NCBI GenBank assembly: GCA_024278755.1 | Contig: JAJRSO010000019.1 | Location: 31,109 to 95,108, forward strand | Reading direction: 5' to 3' | Length of the DNA: 64,000 nucleotides | DNA from: Calditrichota bacterium | Lineage (GTDB): Bacteria; Calditrichota; Calditrichia; Calditrichales; Calditrichaceae | In this document: in pieces, positions 15,225 through 24,188 of the stretch | How positions within the stretch are numbered: position 1 is the stretch's first letter | Layout: each line of letters begins with the position of its first letter | Made by a program: the position numbers and the translations under genes | Notes under the pieces: generated by a model | Told to the model about the DNA's origin: nothing | The model's database searches: none | The model's input: only the letters and a program-made list of their open reading frames with translations

Positions 15225-18050
15225 ATGACTTTTAAAACCACCTTTTTGTTTCTTTTGCCTTTTATTATTTTATTCTCTTGCGCCGGCAATAAACCACAAC
15301 CGGTAAAAGCCGCCTTAGACCTGACCACCCTACCCATGCCGGTTGATTCTTTGGTGCACAAAGGAACTTTGGCAAACGGACTTACCTACTATCTGCGCCA
15401 CAACGCCAAGCCGGCCAAGCGGGTTGAATTACGTCTCGTAGTAAATGCCGGTTCCATTTTGGAAACCGATTTACAGCAGGGGCTGGCCCATGTTTGCGAG
15501 CATATGGCCTTTAACGGTAGTAAACATTTTCATAAACAGGCCTTGGTAAATTATCTGGAATCCATCGGGATGCGCTTTGGCGCCGACTTAAACGCCTACA
15601 CCAGTTTCGACGAAACCGTTTACAAACTTCAAATCCCCACCGACGATGAAGAGATCTTAAGAAAAGGATTTTTGGTTTTGCAGGACTGGGCCCAGCATGT
15701 AACCTACGATGATGAGGAAATTGATAAGGAACGCGGCGTTGTAATCGAAGAATGGCGGCTGGGACGCGGCGCGCAGATGCGCATGCTGGACAAACAGCTC
15801 CCCATTATGTTCAAGGGATCGAAATATGCCCATCGTCTGCCCATCGGACAAAAGGCCGTGCTCGATACTTTTAAGCACGAAACATTGCGCAGTTTTTATA
15901 AGACCTGGTATCATCCCGCTTTAATGGCGGTGGTGGTTACCGGTGACCTGGCTATCGACAAAATGGAAGCGCTGGTGCATGATAATTTTGACGCCTTAAC
16001 CAATCCGCAGCCTCTGCCCGAACGCAAAACCTTTGGCGTTCCCGATCATAAAGAAACCCTGTTTGCCATTGCTTCCGACCCCGAAGCGCAGTATTCATCC
16101 GTCAGCATAAACAACGGTTATCCTGCCGAAGATGAATCGACAATAAAAGCCTACCGTGAAGGCATTGTGGAACGTCTGTTTACCGGCATGTTCAACAAAC
16201 GCATGCAGGAATTGGGACAATCCGACGATCCGCCCTTCTTATATGGCTACGGATACAAAGGCGGTTTTATCCGTCCCTTTAAAAGCTATTCCCTCACCGC
16301 GGTTGTAAAGAACGGCGGTATTTCCCGAGGGCTGGAAACCTTAATGACCGAAGCCCGGCGTATTGAGCGATTCGGTTTTACAGAATCCGAGTTTATACGT
16401 GAAAAAAGGAGCGCCATGCGTTCCATTAGAAAATCTTTTCTGGAGCGGGATAAACAGGAATCGGGTCGTTATGCCGATGAATATATCCGCAACTTTCTAA
16501 CTAAAGAGCCCATCCCCGGTATTGCCTTTGAGTATGAAATGTATCTAAAGTTTCTACCCCAAATTACCTTAAAAGAGGTAGACGCTCTGGCCGATAAATG
16601 GGTTAAAGCGCATAACCGGGTCGTCGTCGTTTCGGTACCCGAAAAAGAAGGTTTGGCGGTTCCCACCGAAAGCGAACTTAAACAAGCTCTGGCCAACGCG
16701 CAGAAGGCTGAAATAAGTGCCTATAAAGACAACGCTCTCAACCAGCCCTTACTTTCGCAAAAGCCGAAACCCGGGAAAGTGGTAAAAGAAAACCATATTA
16801 CAGATCTCAACCTCACCGAATGGACACTTTCCAACGGAGTAAAAGTGGTGCTAAAACCCACTGATTTTAAGAACGATGAAATCATTATGAGTTCTTACAG
16901 TCCGGGTGGTTCGTCACAGGCGGCCACCAAAGACTTAACGGCGGCGCAAATGGCGGCCGGCATTGCGGCTCAAAGCGGCTTCGGTCCGTTTGACCAGATG
17001 CAATTGCAAAAACAACTGGCCGGAAAAATGGTGCGCGTTAATATGGGCATCGGCGAATTAACCGAAAGTTTTTATGGCTCTACGACGCCTCAGGATCTGG
17101 AAACGATGCTGCAATTGCTGTATTTAGAATTTACAGCCCCGCGGGAAGACAGTACCGCCTACCGGGCTTTAATGGGACAGATGAGCGCTTTCCTGCAAAA
17201 TAAAGGCGCCAGCCCCGAATCTATTTATCAGGACTCCGTAACGGTTACTTTTACCGGGCACCATCCCCGCTACAAACCGTTTACAATGGAATCATTAAAA
17301 GAGATGGATCTGCGCAAATCCCTTGCTTTTTATAAAGATCGTTTTGCGGACGCCGCTGATTTTACCTTTTTCTTTGCGGGTAATTTTGATTTAAAAACCA
17401 TCCGCCCGCTTATTGAAACGTATCTTGGCGGGCTGCCTTCTTCCGGGCGCAAAGAAACCTGGAAAGATGTAACCTTTGATTATCCCGCAAACAAGGTTGA
17501 AAATATTTTTCATAAAGGGATGGAACCAAAAAGTCAGAATACGATTATTTTCTCCGGCGATATTCCCTGGAGCGAAGATAATGTTGTTTTGCTGAATGCT
17601 TTAACCGGCGTGCTTAGCATTAAGCTACGCGAACGCCTGCGCGAAGATAAAAGCGGTACATACGGAATTGGAGTGCGGGCAAATGTCAGCCATTACCCGA
17701 GGCAGCGCTATAAAATTACCATCTCTTTTGGATGTGACCCTAAGCGAGTAGATGAGCTGACAGCCGAAATGTTCAGCCAGATAGACAGCCTGCAACAATT
17801 CGGCCTGGATAATTCCTACCTGGATAAGGTAAAAAATATCAGCCAGCGTGAATTTGAAAAAAATGTGAAACGGAATAATTTTTGGCTTTCTAAAATGAAA
17901 TACGTTTATTTTAATCAAATTGATCCGGAAAATATCCTCAAACGCAATGAACGGATACACAAGCTGACTATGAAAGAGATTCAGGAAGCGGCCAGAAAAT
18001 ATTTTAATAAAGATAAATTTGTCCGCGTGGTTGTTCTGCCGGAAGAATAA
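15225..18050 (+). CDS. M16 (pitrilysin-type) zinc protease, lipoprotein
   Basis: Periplasmic peptidase of the two-lobed M16B type. Residues 1-19 form a lipoprotein signal with Cys19 after ILFS. The inverted zinc motif HVCEH lies at 89-93, with the distal ligand in the YDDEEIDKERGVVIEEW segment (Glu169 at the expected spacing). Two M16 halves follow: about 45-260 plus its partner domain, then a second inactive copy from about 530 (LTEWTLSNGVKVVLKPTDF). Length is 941 residues, normal for bacterial pitrilysin-like lipoproteins. AGGAG lies just upstream of the ATG. Monocistronic. A likely role is degradation of small peptides in the envelope; the substrate cannot be told from sequence. Confidence 0.93.
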   Translation: MTFKTTFLFLLPFIILFSCAGNKPQPVKAALDLTTLPMPVDSLVHKGTLANGLTYYLRHNAKPAKRVELRLVVNAGSILETDLQQGLAHVCEHMAFNGSKHFHKQALVNYLESIGMRFGADLNAYTSFDETVYKLQIPTDDEEILRKGFLVLQDWAQHVTYDDEEIDKERGVVIEEWRLGRGAQMRMLDKQLPIMFKGSKYAHRLPIGQKAVLDTFKHETLRSFYKTWYHPALMAVVVTGDLAIDKMEALVHDNFDALTNPQPLPERKTFGVPDHKETLFAIASDPEAQYSSVSINNGYPAEDESTIKAYREGIVERLFTGMFNKRMQELGQSDDPPFLYGYGYKGGFIRPFKSYSLTAVVKNGGISRGLETLMTEARRIERFGFTESEFIREKRSAMRSIRKSFLERDKQESGRYADEYIRNFLTKEPIPGIAFEYEMYLKFLPQITLKEVDALADKWVKAHNRVVVVSVPEKEGLAVPTESELKQALANAQKAEISAYKDNALNQPLLSQKPKPGKVVKENHITDLNLTEWTLSNGVKVVLKPTDFKNDEIIMSSYSPGGSSQAATKDLTAAQMAAGIAAQSGFGPFDQMQLQKQLAGKMVRVNMGIGELTESFYGSTTPQDLETMLQLLYLEFTAPREDSTAYRALMGQMSAFLQNKGASPESIYQDSVTVTFTGHHPRYKPFTMESLKEMDLRKSLAFYKDRFADAADFTFFFAGNFDLKTIRPLIETYLGGLPSSGRKETWKDVTFDYPANKVENIFHKGMEPKSQNTIIFSGDIPWSEDNVVLLNALTGVLSIKLRERLREDKSGTYGIGVRANVSHYPRQRYKITISFGCDPKRVDELTAEMFSQIDSLQQFGLDNSYLDKVKNISQREFEKNVKRNNFWLSKMKYVYFNQIDPENILKRNERIHKLTMKEIQEAARKYFNKDKFVRVVVLPEE

Positions 18051-18279
18051 GCTATCTGTATTTTAATTTAATACAACGTATCCCCTCTCTTAAAAAAAGG
18101 GAGGGGTGTTTTTTTTAAGGGTGCGCAGAAAATATTTATTAAAAAAGGGATTATCGATTCATCGCTTTTATAACTTTCGTTAATATTGAGTCGAAAAATC
18201 CCATCTTGGTGATGAAATCGGGTTATAGAATTGACTCGGAGCGCTCTTCTCAAACTCGGGTTTTAATCCAATTAAGGAC

Positions 18280-18993
18280 ATGATGGAGTTTCATCAAACA
18301 CTTATTCCGGGAAGATTAATCAAACGCTACAAACGTTTTCTGGCCGATGTGGAACTAAAAGACGGAACGGTTGTGACCGCCCACTGCCCCAATTCCGGCA
18401 GTATGAAAACCTGCAACGAACCCGGCTGGCAGGTGTTGCTAAGCGAAAGCAATAACCCCAAACGAAAATTAAAATACACCTGGGAGCTGGCGCACAACAG
18501 CGTTTGCTGGATTGGCGTCAATACACATTTGGCCAATAAACTGGCTGTAGAAGCCATTCAAAAAGGTTGGATTCCGGAACTGGGCGGTTACGACAAATTG
18601 GAGACCGAACGTAAATACGGACAAAATAGCCGCATCGATATTTTGCTTTCTTCCGCCGGGGGAAAATGTTATGTGGAAGTAAAAAATGTAACCCTCGTGG
18701 AAGAAGACGGCTTTTATAAATTCCCCGATTCGGTAACCACACGCGGATTAAAACATTTATATGAACTTCGGGATATGGTCGAACAGGGCCACCGGGCGGT
18801 TATGCTGTTTGCCATTCAGCGTTCCGACGGCGCTCTGTTTAAACCGGCCGAAGCGATTGACCCGAAATATTCCGCGGCCTTAAAAGAGGTGCATACACAG
18901 GGTGTGGAAATATTAACATACCGGGCGGAAATAAGCCCGGAATCAATTGAACTAAAAATAAAAACAAATTATTCTTTAACCGGTAAAAAATAA
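18280..18993 (+). CDS. sfsA: SfsA family protein (DNA/RNA nuclease-like)
   Basis: SfsA-family protein of 237 residues, normal length. The N-terminal OB-like segment holds IPGRLIKRYKRFLADVEL and the signature CPNSGSM (about residues 38-44). The PD-(D/E)XK-like core includes GQNSRIDILL and CYVEVKNVTLV, the latter carrying the catalytic-type Glu and Lys. The family was named for stimulating sugar fermentation in E. coli; nuclease activity is proposed from the fold. Two adjacent ATGs (18280 and 18283) are possible. AAGGA at 18274-18278 is only slightly better spaced for the second. Monocistronic. Confidence 0.94.
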   Translation: MMEFHQTLIPGRLIKRYKRFLADVELKDGTVVTAHCPNSGSMKTCNEPGWQVLLSESNNPKRKLKYTWELAHNSVCWIGVNTHLANKLAVEAIQKGWIPELGGYDKLETERKYGQNSRIDILLSSAGGKCYVEVKNVTLVEEDGFYKFPDSVTTRGLKHLYELRDMVEQGHRAVMLFAIQRSDGALFKPAEAIDPKYSAALKEVHTQGVEILTYRAEISPESIELKIKTNYSLTGKK

Positions 18994-19311
18994 TTATAGC
19001 GCTGTGCCGATCCAAGTGGGTAAGAAAAATACAAAAAAGACGAGCGATTCTATTTGTCCTAGTATTGTTTTAGCAGGTAAAGTTTTGCATACATCGCGGT
19101 TTAAAAATAAATTTTAGCCACGAAAGTACGTCAATGAACCCTAAACAAAAGAAACAATAAAATTTAATCCGTGAATATCCGCGGTTTTTTTAAGTAAATT
19201 ACGCACATCAAACGACATAGTGCTATAATAAAAACACTATCGTTTTTTTCGTCCTGTCCGCCTCTGGTGTGATAGTAATCCTTAGTTTAAACGTTAAATA
19301 AAAAGTACCTT
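18994..19311. other. Intergenic gap carrying a dispersed repeat
   Basis: No gene seen. About 19115-19190 carries GCCACGAAAG, AACAATAAAATTTAATCCG and TGAATATCCGCGGTTTTTTT. This is the same ordering of motifs as the repeat at about 14868-14940, so these look like two degenerate copies of one intergenic element. The T run after CCGCGG may also help termination. Confidence 0.5.
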
Positions 19312-20097
19312 ATGACCGAACGAATATTTTTAAGTGAAACTTTTCAGAAAATTCGCGAGAACCTGCATTTTGTTCTGGTGGAACCCCAATCCCCCGGCAA
19401 CATCGGCTCCGCTGCCCGGGCGCTTAAGACCAGTGGACTTGATAAATTAATTTTGGTTAATCCCTGCGAAATCGATCAGCCGGAAGTACGCATGCTGGCC
19501 CACCGCTCCCTCGATATTGTGGAAAACGCCCGAATTGTTTCCACGTTCGAAGAAGCGGTTTCGGATAAAAAGCTGGTTATCGGAACCACCATGCGCAGCC
19601 GTCATTTTAAGTTCCCACTATTCACGCCCGAAGAAATTTGCGAAAAAATTCTGGCCGCCGCCGAGCAACCCATGGCCATTGTCTTTGGCACCGAAAAAAA
19701 CGGATTAAGCAACGAACAGCTCCTGCAGTGCCATGTACATTCCAGCATTCCCACCGCCACTCAAAACCCTTCTTTAAACCTGTCTCAGGCCGTTATGGTG
19801 TACGCCTTTACCTTTTTTCAGAAACTAAATACCCATTCCGCCGTGTATACGTACGAACCGGCCAGCCAGCAGGAGCTGGAGAAATTTTACGAGCATTTGG
19901 GTTCTGCTTTGGATATGATTCATTTTATCCCCCGGGATGGTATCGAAAACTTTATCACCCGCTTTCGGCGCCTTATCGGCCGTTCCATGCCGGAACACCG
20001 CGACGTCAACTTACTTCATAAACTCATACAGATATTTGAAACCCGCATTCAGGATCTGGAAAAAGATTCTTCCCTCCCGCCCCGTGATATCTATTGA
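19312..20097 (+). CDS. trmJ: RNA 2'-O-ribose methyltransferase, SpoU/TrmJ type
   Basis: SAM-dependent methyltransferase with the deep trefoil knot (SPOUT) fold, most like TrmJ, which 2'-O-methylates tRNA position 32. Three SPOUT motifs are present: FVLVEPQSPGNIGSAARALK (motif 1, about residues 20-39), FGTEKNGLSNEQL (motif 2, about 125-137) and SLNLSQAVMVYAF (motif 3, about 155-167). A C-terminal helical extension of about 80 residues (EPASQQELEKFYEHLGSAL) is typical of bacterial TrmJ. The length is 261 residues. No clear Shine-Dalgarno sequence is seen before the ATG. Monocistronic. The exact substrate is inferred from the family. Confidence 0.9.
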   Translation: MTERIFLSETFQKIRENLHFVLVEPQSPGNIGSAARALKTSGLDKLILVNPCEIDQPEVRMLAHRSLDIVENARIVSTFEEAVSDKKLVIGTTMRSRHFKFPLFTPEEICEKILAAAEQPMAIVFGTEKNGLSNEQLLQCHVHSSIPTATQNPSLNLSQAVMVYAFTFFQKLNTHSAVYTYEPASQQELEKFYEHLGSALDMIHFIPRDGIENFITRFRRLIGRSMPEHRDVNLLHKLIQIFETRIQDLEKDSSLPPRDIY

Positions 20098-20302
20098 TTT
20101 TTGGTGTTGGCGATACTTTTCTTTTTAATTTATTCTTTTCAGATGGATCGCTGCCCTGTCGCTTTTTATAAAGAGCATACAACAAGGTCATAAAAGAAAC
20201 TTTTTTTACTCTGCCGCATTAAATTCAATCGCTGCCGGCTTGCCAATTGCAATAAATCCGCTGAAATCGTAACTTGCACTTTTTATTTAATCAGAGGAAA
20301 AA

Positions 20303-21157
20303 ATGGATAAAAGACAACGCATACTCTTTACCGCCTTTATCCTATCCCTATTGATTCATGCGGGATTTCTCTGGCTTATGGATTATCAGGGCTGGCTGAC
20401 CTACGACACAAAAAACATCAAAAAAGCGCAGCCCGAAGAGGTTACCATTGTCTTTCCCGAAAATAAACCGCGTCCCCAACAACCACGGGAAGTGGTTCAA
20501 AATATGAATGAAAATGAAAACGTCCCCACGGACGCTTCCCTGCTTTCGGAGAAGAATTCCCAGGCACGTAACCCTGTTAAATCCGATAAGATAAGCACCA
20601 GCCCGCTTAGTAGAGGGAATTCTCCGTTTAGCAATCTTTCCGGCGCGCAAAGCAAAAAAAAGAACTCTTTTTTTAAGAAAAAAACCTTTAGTAAAAATGC
20701 CTTGCGCGGACGTACGGCAAAAACACCTAGCGAGCGTTACCGCGAAGAACAAAAACAGAGCGCGTCCGCCTCTGCAGGCAGTAATCAAATGATGAACCAA
20801 AGAAATTTTTCGGTGGAAGAAGTCGGCGCGCTTTCGCTCAGCACCTATAAATGGCAGTGGGCGCCCTATATAAATGCAATGAAGAATAAACTCACCCGGG
20901 TCTGGTTTCCCCCGGCCGCCTATTACCAGTTAGGGCTCATTCACGGCCAGACGGTTCTTCGCTATACCATCAGCAAAGAAGGCAAGATTCTGGATCTGAC
21001 TGTTTTAGACCATTCCGGGCATGAATCACTGAAAACCTCGAGTGTTAAAGCCATTGAATCGCTTTTTCCCTTTTTACCTCTTCCGGAAGATTTTCCGGAT
21101 GAGACTTTAACGATTACCGCAAAATTGTTTTATCCGGATTTAAGAAATAGGAGATAA
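20303..21157 (+). CDS. tonB: TonB-like energy transducer
   Basis: Links the ExbB-ExbD proton-driven motor in the inner membrane to outer-membrane receptors. One N-terminal membrane helix lies at about residues 7-26. A long low-complexity periplasmic linker rich in Lys, Pro, Ser, Asn and Gln (about 40-175) includes PRPQQPRE. A C-terminal TonB-like domain of about 95 residues contains GQTVLRYTISKEGKILDLTVLDHSGHESL. AGAGGAAAAA precedes the ATG. exbB begins one base after the stop, so this is a tonB-exbB-exbD transcription unit. No TonB-dependent receptor is in the window. Confidence 0.85.
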   Translation: MDKRQRILFTAFILSLLIHAGFLWLMDYQGWLTYDTKNIKKAQPEEVTIVFPENKPRPQQPREVVQNMNENENVPTDASLLSEKNSQARNPVKSDKISTSPLSRGNSPFSNLSGAQSKKKNSFFKKKTFSKNALRGRTAKTPSERYREEQKQSASASAGSNQMMNQRNFSVEEVGALSLSTYKWQWAPYINAMKNKLTRVWFPPAAYYQLGLIHGQTVLRYTISKEGKILDLTVLDHSGHESLKTSSVKAIESLFPFLPLPEDFPDETLTITAKLFYPDLRNRR

Positions 21158-21158
21158 G

Positions 21159-21806
21159 ATGTTAGAACTATTCCAACGCGGCGGAATTATGATGTATCCG
21201 CTGGCTCTCGCTTCACTCATTGCCGTTGCGCTTGTCATTGAACGATTAATCGCGCTGCGCAAAAATAAAATTATCATCCCCGAAATTTTAGCCGTGGTTA
21301 AAAATTTCTCGTCTCTAAAAGATAAGGCGCTGGCCATCTCTATGTGCCAAAAATACGATTCGCCTTTTTCAAACATGGTCCAATTAAGCCTTGAACATCA
21401 TGCTCTTCCTAAGGCGGAATTGCGTGAAATGGTTGAAGACCAGGGCCGTCAGGAGGTGCGTAAACTGGAAAAAGGATTAACGGTTTTGGAAACAATTGCC
21501 GCTATCTCTCCGCTGATGGGTCTGCTGGGAACCGTAATCGGCATGGTGCGTGTTTTTGATGTTATCAAAGAACAGGGTATCGGGCAGACCGCCGCGCTTT
21601 CCGGCGGTATTTCGGAAGCGCTACTCACCACGGTAAGTGGATTATTTGTCGGTATTCCCGTGCTTATCGCCTATTATTATTTTAGCAGTAAATCCGAAAA
21701 TTTGATTTTGGATATCGAAAAATACAGTAACCAGTTGATTTTGAAAATCAATTCTATCCAATCCACTCCTAACCAGCAACAGGTGGAAGATGAAGTTAAC
21801 GAGTAA
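21159..21806 (+). CDS. exbB: ExbB/TolQ/MotA-type proton channel subunit
   Basis: Inner-membrane subunit of the ExbB-ExbD proton channel that powers TonB. Three membrane segments: about residues 8-26, 110-132 and 150-172. The conserved region LETIAAISPLMGLLGTVIGMVRVF followed by SGGISEALLTTVSGLFVGIPVLIAYYYF is the hallmark of the MotA/TolQ/ExbB family. The length of 215 residues is normal. The 3' end overlaps exbD by 17 bases, so the subunits are translationally coupled. Confidence 0.95.
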   Translation: MLELFQRGGIMMYPLALASLIAVALVIERLIALRKNKIIIPEILAVVKNFSSLKDKALAISMCQKYDSPFSNMVQLSLEHHALPKAELREMVEDQGRQEVRKLEKGLTVLETIAAISPLMGLLGTVIGMVRVFDVIKEQGIGQTAALSGGISEALLTTVSGLFVGIPVLIAYYYFSSKSENLILDIEKYSNQLILKINSIQSTPNQQQVEDEVNE

Positions 21807-22191
21807 AGAGAAACGCAAGGTGTCCCTAAACCTGACCTCATTAATTGACGTGCTGTTTATTTTAATCATTTTTTTTACCGTTTCGTCTACTTTTTTAGAA
21901 CAGCCCGGAATCGAACTCACCTTGCCTGAGGCAGAAAGTTCGGAAGGACATACGGCGCAAAAAGTTATTATTTATGTTGACAGAGATAAGAATATTTTCT
22001 TAAATGACAATATTGTTTCCATGAATAATTTGACCAGTGAAGTAAAAAAAATGGCCGGACTGCAAAAGGACAAGAGTATCATCCTAAAAGCAGACAGCGG
22101 CGTAACACACGGTTTGGTTATACAAATAATGGACTTACTCAGGCAACAGGGTATTTATAAAATTGTCATTTCCACCACAAAGCCCAACTAA
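21790..22191 (+). CDS. exbD: ExbD/TolR-type motor subunit
   Basis: Partner of ExbB in the proton-driven motor. A short cytosolic tail precedes one membrane helix at about residues 18-38. The motif NLTSLIDVLFILIIFF contains the essential membrane Asp (about residue 20) that carries protons. The periplasmic domain of about 90 residues contains the family motif KSIILKADSGVTHGLVIQIMDLLRQQGI. Length is 133 residues. The gene overlaps exbB at its start and is followed 23 bases later by the homoserine dehydrogenase gene. Confidence 0.94.
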   Translation: MKLTSKEKRKVSLNLTSLIDVLFILIIFFTVSSTFLEQPGIELTLPEAESSEGHTAQKVIIYVDRDKNIFLNDNIVSMNNLTSEVKKMAGLQKDKSIILKADSGVTHGLVIQIMDLLRQQGIYKIVISTTKPN

Positions 22192-22214
22192 AATCCCGTA
22201 TCGGAGCATTGAAA

Positions 22215-23522
22215 ATGCCAAAGGTAAAAAAAGTAAATTTCGCCCTGCTGGGTTTAGGCAAACTTGGAACAGGCTTCTACAAAGTTTGGGATCAAAAAAG
22301 AGATGCCATTAAAAAAGAGACCGGTTTCGAACTTAATTTAAAAAAGATCCTCGTTAAAAACATTCACTTTAAACGGCCGGGTTTTATTGATTTAGATTTG
22401 CTTACAACCAATATTGATGACATTCTGGACGAGCCCTCTATCGATGTTGTGATTGATGCCATCGGCGGGATTGAGCCGGTCTTTTCTATCTTAAAAAAAG
22501 TAATCGACCGTGGCATCCATATAATTTCGGCTAACCGTACCCTTCTTGCCTCCAAAATGCACACGATTTCACAACTGGTTCAGGAAAAAAACATCCTTCT
22601 TTTGCCGGAAACCTCTATGGGCGGCGGTGTGCCTATCATCAGTACCCTGCGCCATGATCTGGTCGCTAACAATGTAAGGGCGGTCGTTGGTATTTTAAGC
22701 GGTACCTCCAATTATATTTTATCGCAAATGACAGAAAAAAGAATTACATTAAAAACCGCGCTCAAATCGGCAAACCTTATGCAGATGGCCGAATCCTTGT
22801 CGGTGATTGATTATGAGGGTACAGACGCCGCTCAAAAAGTAGCAATTTTAGCCGCCGGCGCGTTTGGTCTGCGTATTAATTATCTTGATATTCCGGCCTC
22901 CGGCATTTCGGATATTTCTTTGTTTGATATCCAGTGCGCCGATGAATTTGGGTATGAAATTAAACCGCTTGCCATTTTAAAGCAGAGTACCGATTTTTTT
23001 GAAATTCATATTCACCCGACTTTTGTACCAAAAGGCCATCCCATCACACTGATAAAAGGCGATCAAAACGTCTATTTTATTCAAACCGACCTGATTGGTG
23101 AGTACATGATTTATGGCCGGGGTATCGGCGCAGAGGCTGCCAGCAGCTTGCTTATACGCGACCTTGTAGCCGCCGGCAATCTTACCCGTGCCCATTTGTC
23201 ACGAAGACGCGAATACCGGATTAACTGGAATCAGAAGCCCATTTTACCCATTGAGGATATCGTTTCGGCCTATTATATCCGATTCCCGTGTATTGACGAG
23301 CCCGGCGTTGTGGGAAAAATTACCACGGCTCTCGGAGATGCCGATATAAACCTGGCTTCCGCCCATGCCGAAGTGGATAAAAAAGTACACCCCGATTTAG
23401 GGTACGTGCATATTTTAATTGATTCTGCGCCGGAACATGCCGTAATCAATGCTATTCGAACAATTGAGCAATTGAAAATCTTAAAGGGACGCGCTAAATA
23501 TTTCAGGATATTAAGGAGTTAA
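22215..23522 (+). CDS. hom: Homoserine dehydrogenase with C-terminal ACT domain
   Basis: Reduces aspartate semialdehyde to homoserine with NAD(P)H, on the route to threonine and methionine. The N-terminal Rossmann domain has GLGKLGTG (about residues 14-21). The catalytic domain has ETSMGGGVPIISTLRH, ILSGTSNYIL and the DYEGTDAAQKVAIL motif with its conserved Asp and Lys. An ACT regulatory domain occupies about residues 350-435 (CIDEPGVVGKITTALGDADINLAS). The usual ANKAL segment reads ANRTL, so Arg replaces a normally conserved active-site Lys. Start 22215 is chosen over the TTG at 22209 because GGAG lies eight bases upstream. It sits inside the long tonB-to-ntrC transcription unit. Confidence 0.9.
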   Translation: MPKVKKVNFALLGLGKLGTGFYKVWDQKRDAIKKETGFELNLKKILVKNIHFKRPGFIDLDLLTTNIDDILDEPSIDVVIDAIGGIEPVFSILKKVIDRGIHIISANRTLLASKMHTISQLVQEKNILLLPETSMGGGVPIISTLRHDLVANNVRAVVGILSGTSNYILSQMTEKRITLKTALKSANLMQMAESLSVIDYEGTDAAQKVAILAAGAFGLRINYLDIPASGISDISLFDIQCADEFGYEIKPLAILKQSTDFFEIHIHPTFVPKGHPITLIKGDQNVYFIQTDLIGEYMIYGRGIGAEAASSLLIRDLVAAGNLTRAHLSRRREYRINWNQKPILPIEDIVSAYYIRFPCIDEPGVVGKITTALGDADINLASAHAEVDKKVHPDLGYVHILIDSAPEHAVINAIRTIEQLKILKGRAKYFRILRS

Positions 23523-23524
23523 CC

Positions 23525-24178
23525 ATGAAAGAAATTTTTTTTAACAACGAACTGAAATTAGTTCCTTCCAAAATTATTTGCGTGGGAAGAAACTATGCCA
23601 AACATATTGAGGAAATGAAATCCACGCCTACCAAGGATCCCGTATTATTTTTAAAACCTAATTCCGCAATTCATCCCTTTGAGAAACCTCTTCCTGTTCC
23701 GGCTGCGTTTGGTTCTGTACATCACGAAATTGAACTGGCGGTTTGTATATCCAAAACCTGTTCCTCCGTTTCAGCCGAAGAGGCCGCAGCTTCCATTGCC
23801 GGATATGCCGTTGCACTAGATCTTACTTTACGCGATATGCAATCCGATGCCAAAAAGGACGGATTACCCTGGGCGGTTGCCAAAGGTTTTGATAACGCCT
23901 GCCCTATCTCGCCTTTTGTGGAAACGGCTGCGGTTAAAGATGCCGATAATCTGGAACTGCTTTTAAAGGTTAACGGCCGTATTCGTCAGCAAGGTTCAAC
24001 GCGTCATATGTTATTTAAAATACCGCAGCTTATCGCCTATGCCAGCACCTTTTTTACCTTTGAACGCGGGGATATTTTTCTTACCGGCACGCCGGCGGGA
24101 GTGGGACCGCTACAAGCGGGAGATGAAATTGAGGCTTCCATCGAATCTATCGGCACTTTTCGCACCACTTGTATCTAA
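23525..24178 (+). CDS. Fumarylacetoacetate hydrolase family protein (acylpyruvase-like)
   Basis: 217-residue FAH-fold enzyme of the FAHD1/YcgM type. Family members hydrolyse acylpyruvates, or decarboxylate oxaloacetate in eukaryotic FAHD1. Visible motifs are ICVGRNYAKHIEEM near the N-terminus, the metal-binding HHEIELAV (two Glu) and DLTLRDMQ (Asp), and the C-terminal FTFERGDIFLTGTPAGVGPLQAGDE. It starts two bases after hom ends and has TAAGGAG upstream, so it is certainly cotranscribed. The metabolic substrate here is not determined by sequence. Confidence 0.92.
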   Translation: MKEIFFNNELKLVPSKIICVGRNYAKHIEEMKSTPTKDPVLFLKPNSAIHPFEKPLPVPAAFGSVHHEIELAVCISKTCSSVSAEEAAASIAGYAVALDLTLRDMQSDAKKDGLPWAVAKGFDNACPISPFVETAAVKDADNLELLLKVNGRIRQQGSTRHMLFKIPQLIAYASTFFTFERGDIFLTGTPAGVGPLQAGDEIEASIESIGTFRTTCI

Positions 24179-24188
24179 GGAAACAAAA

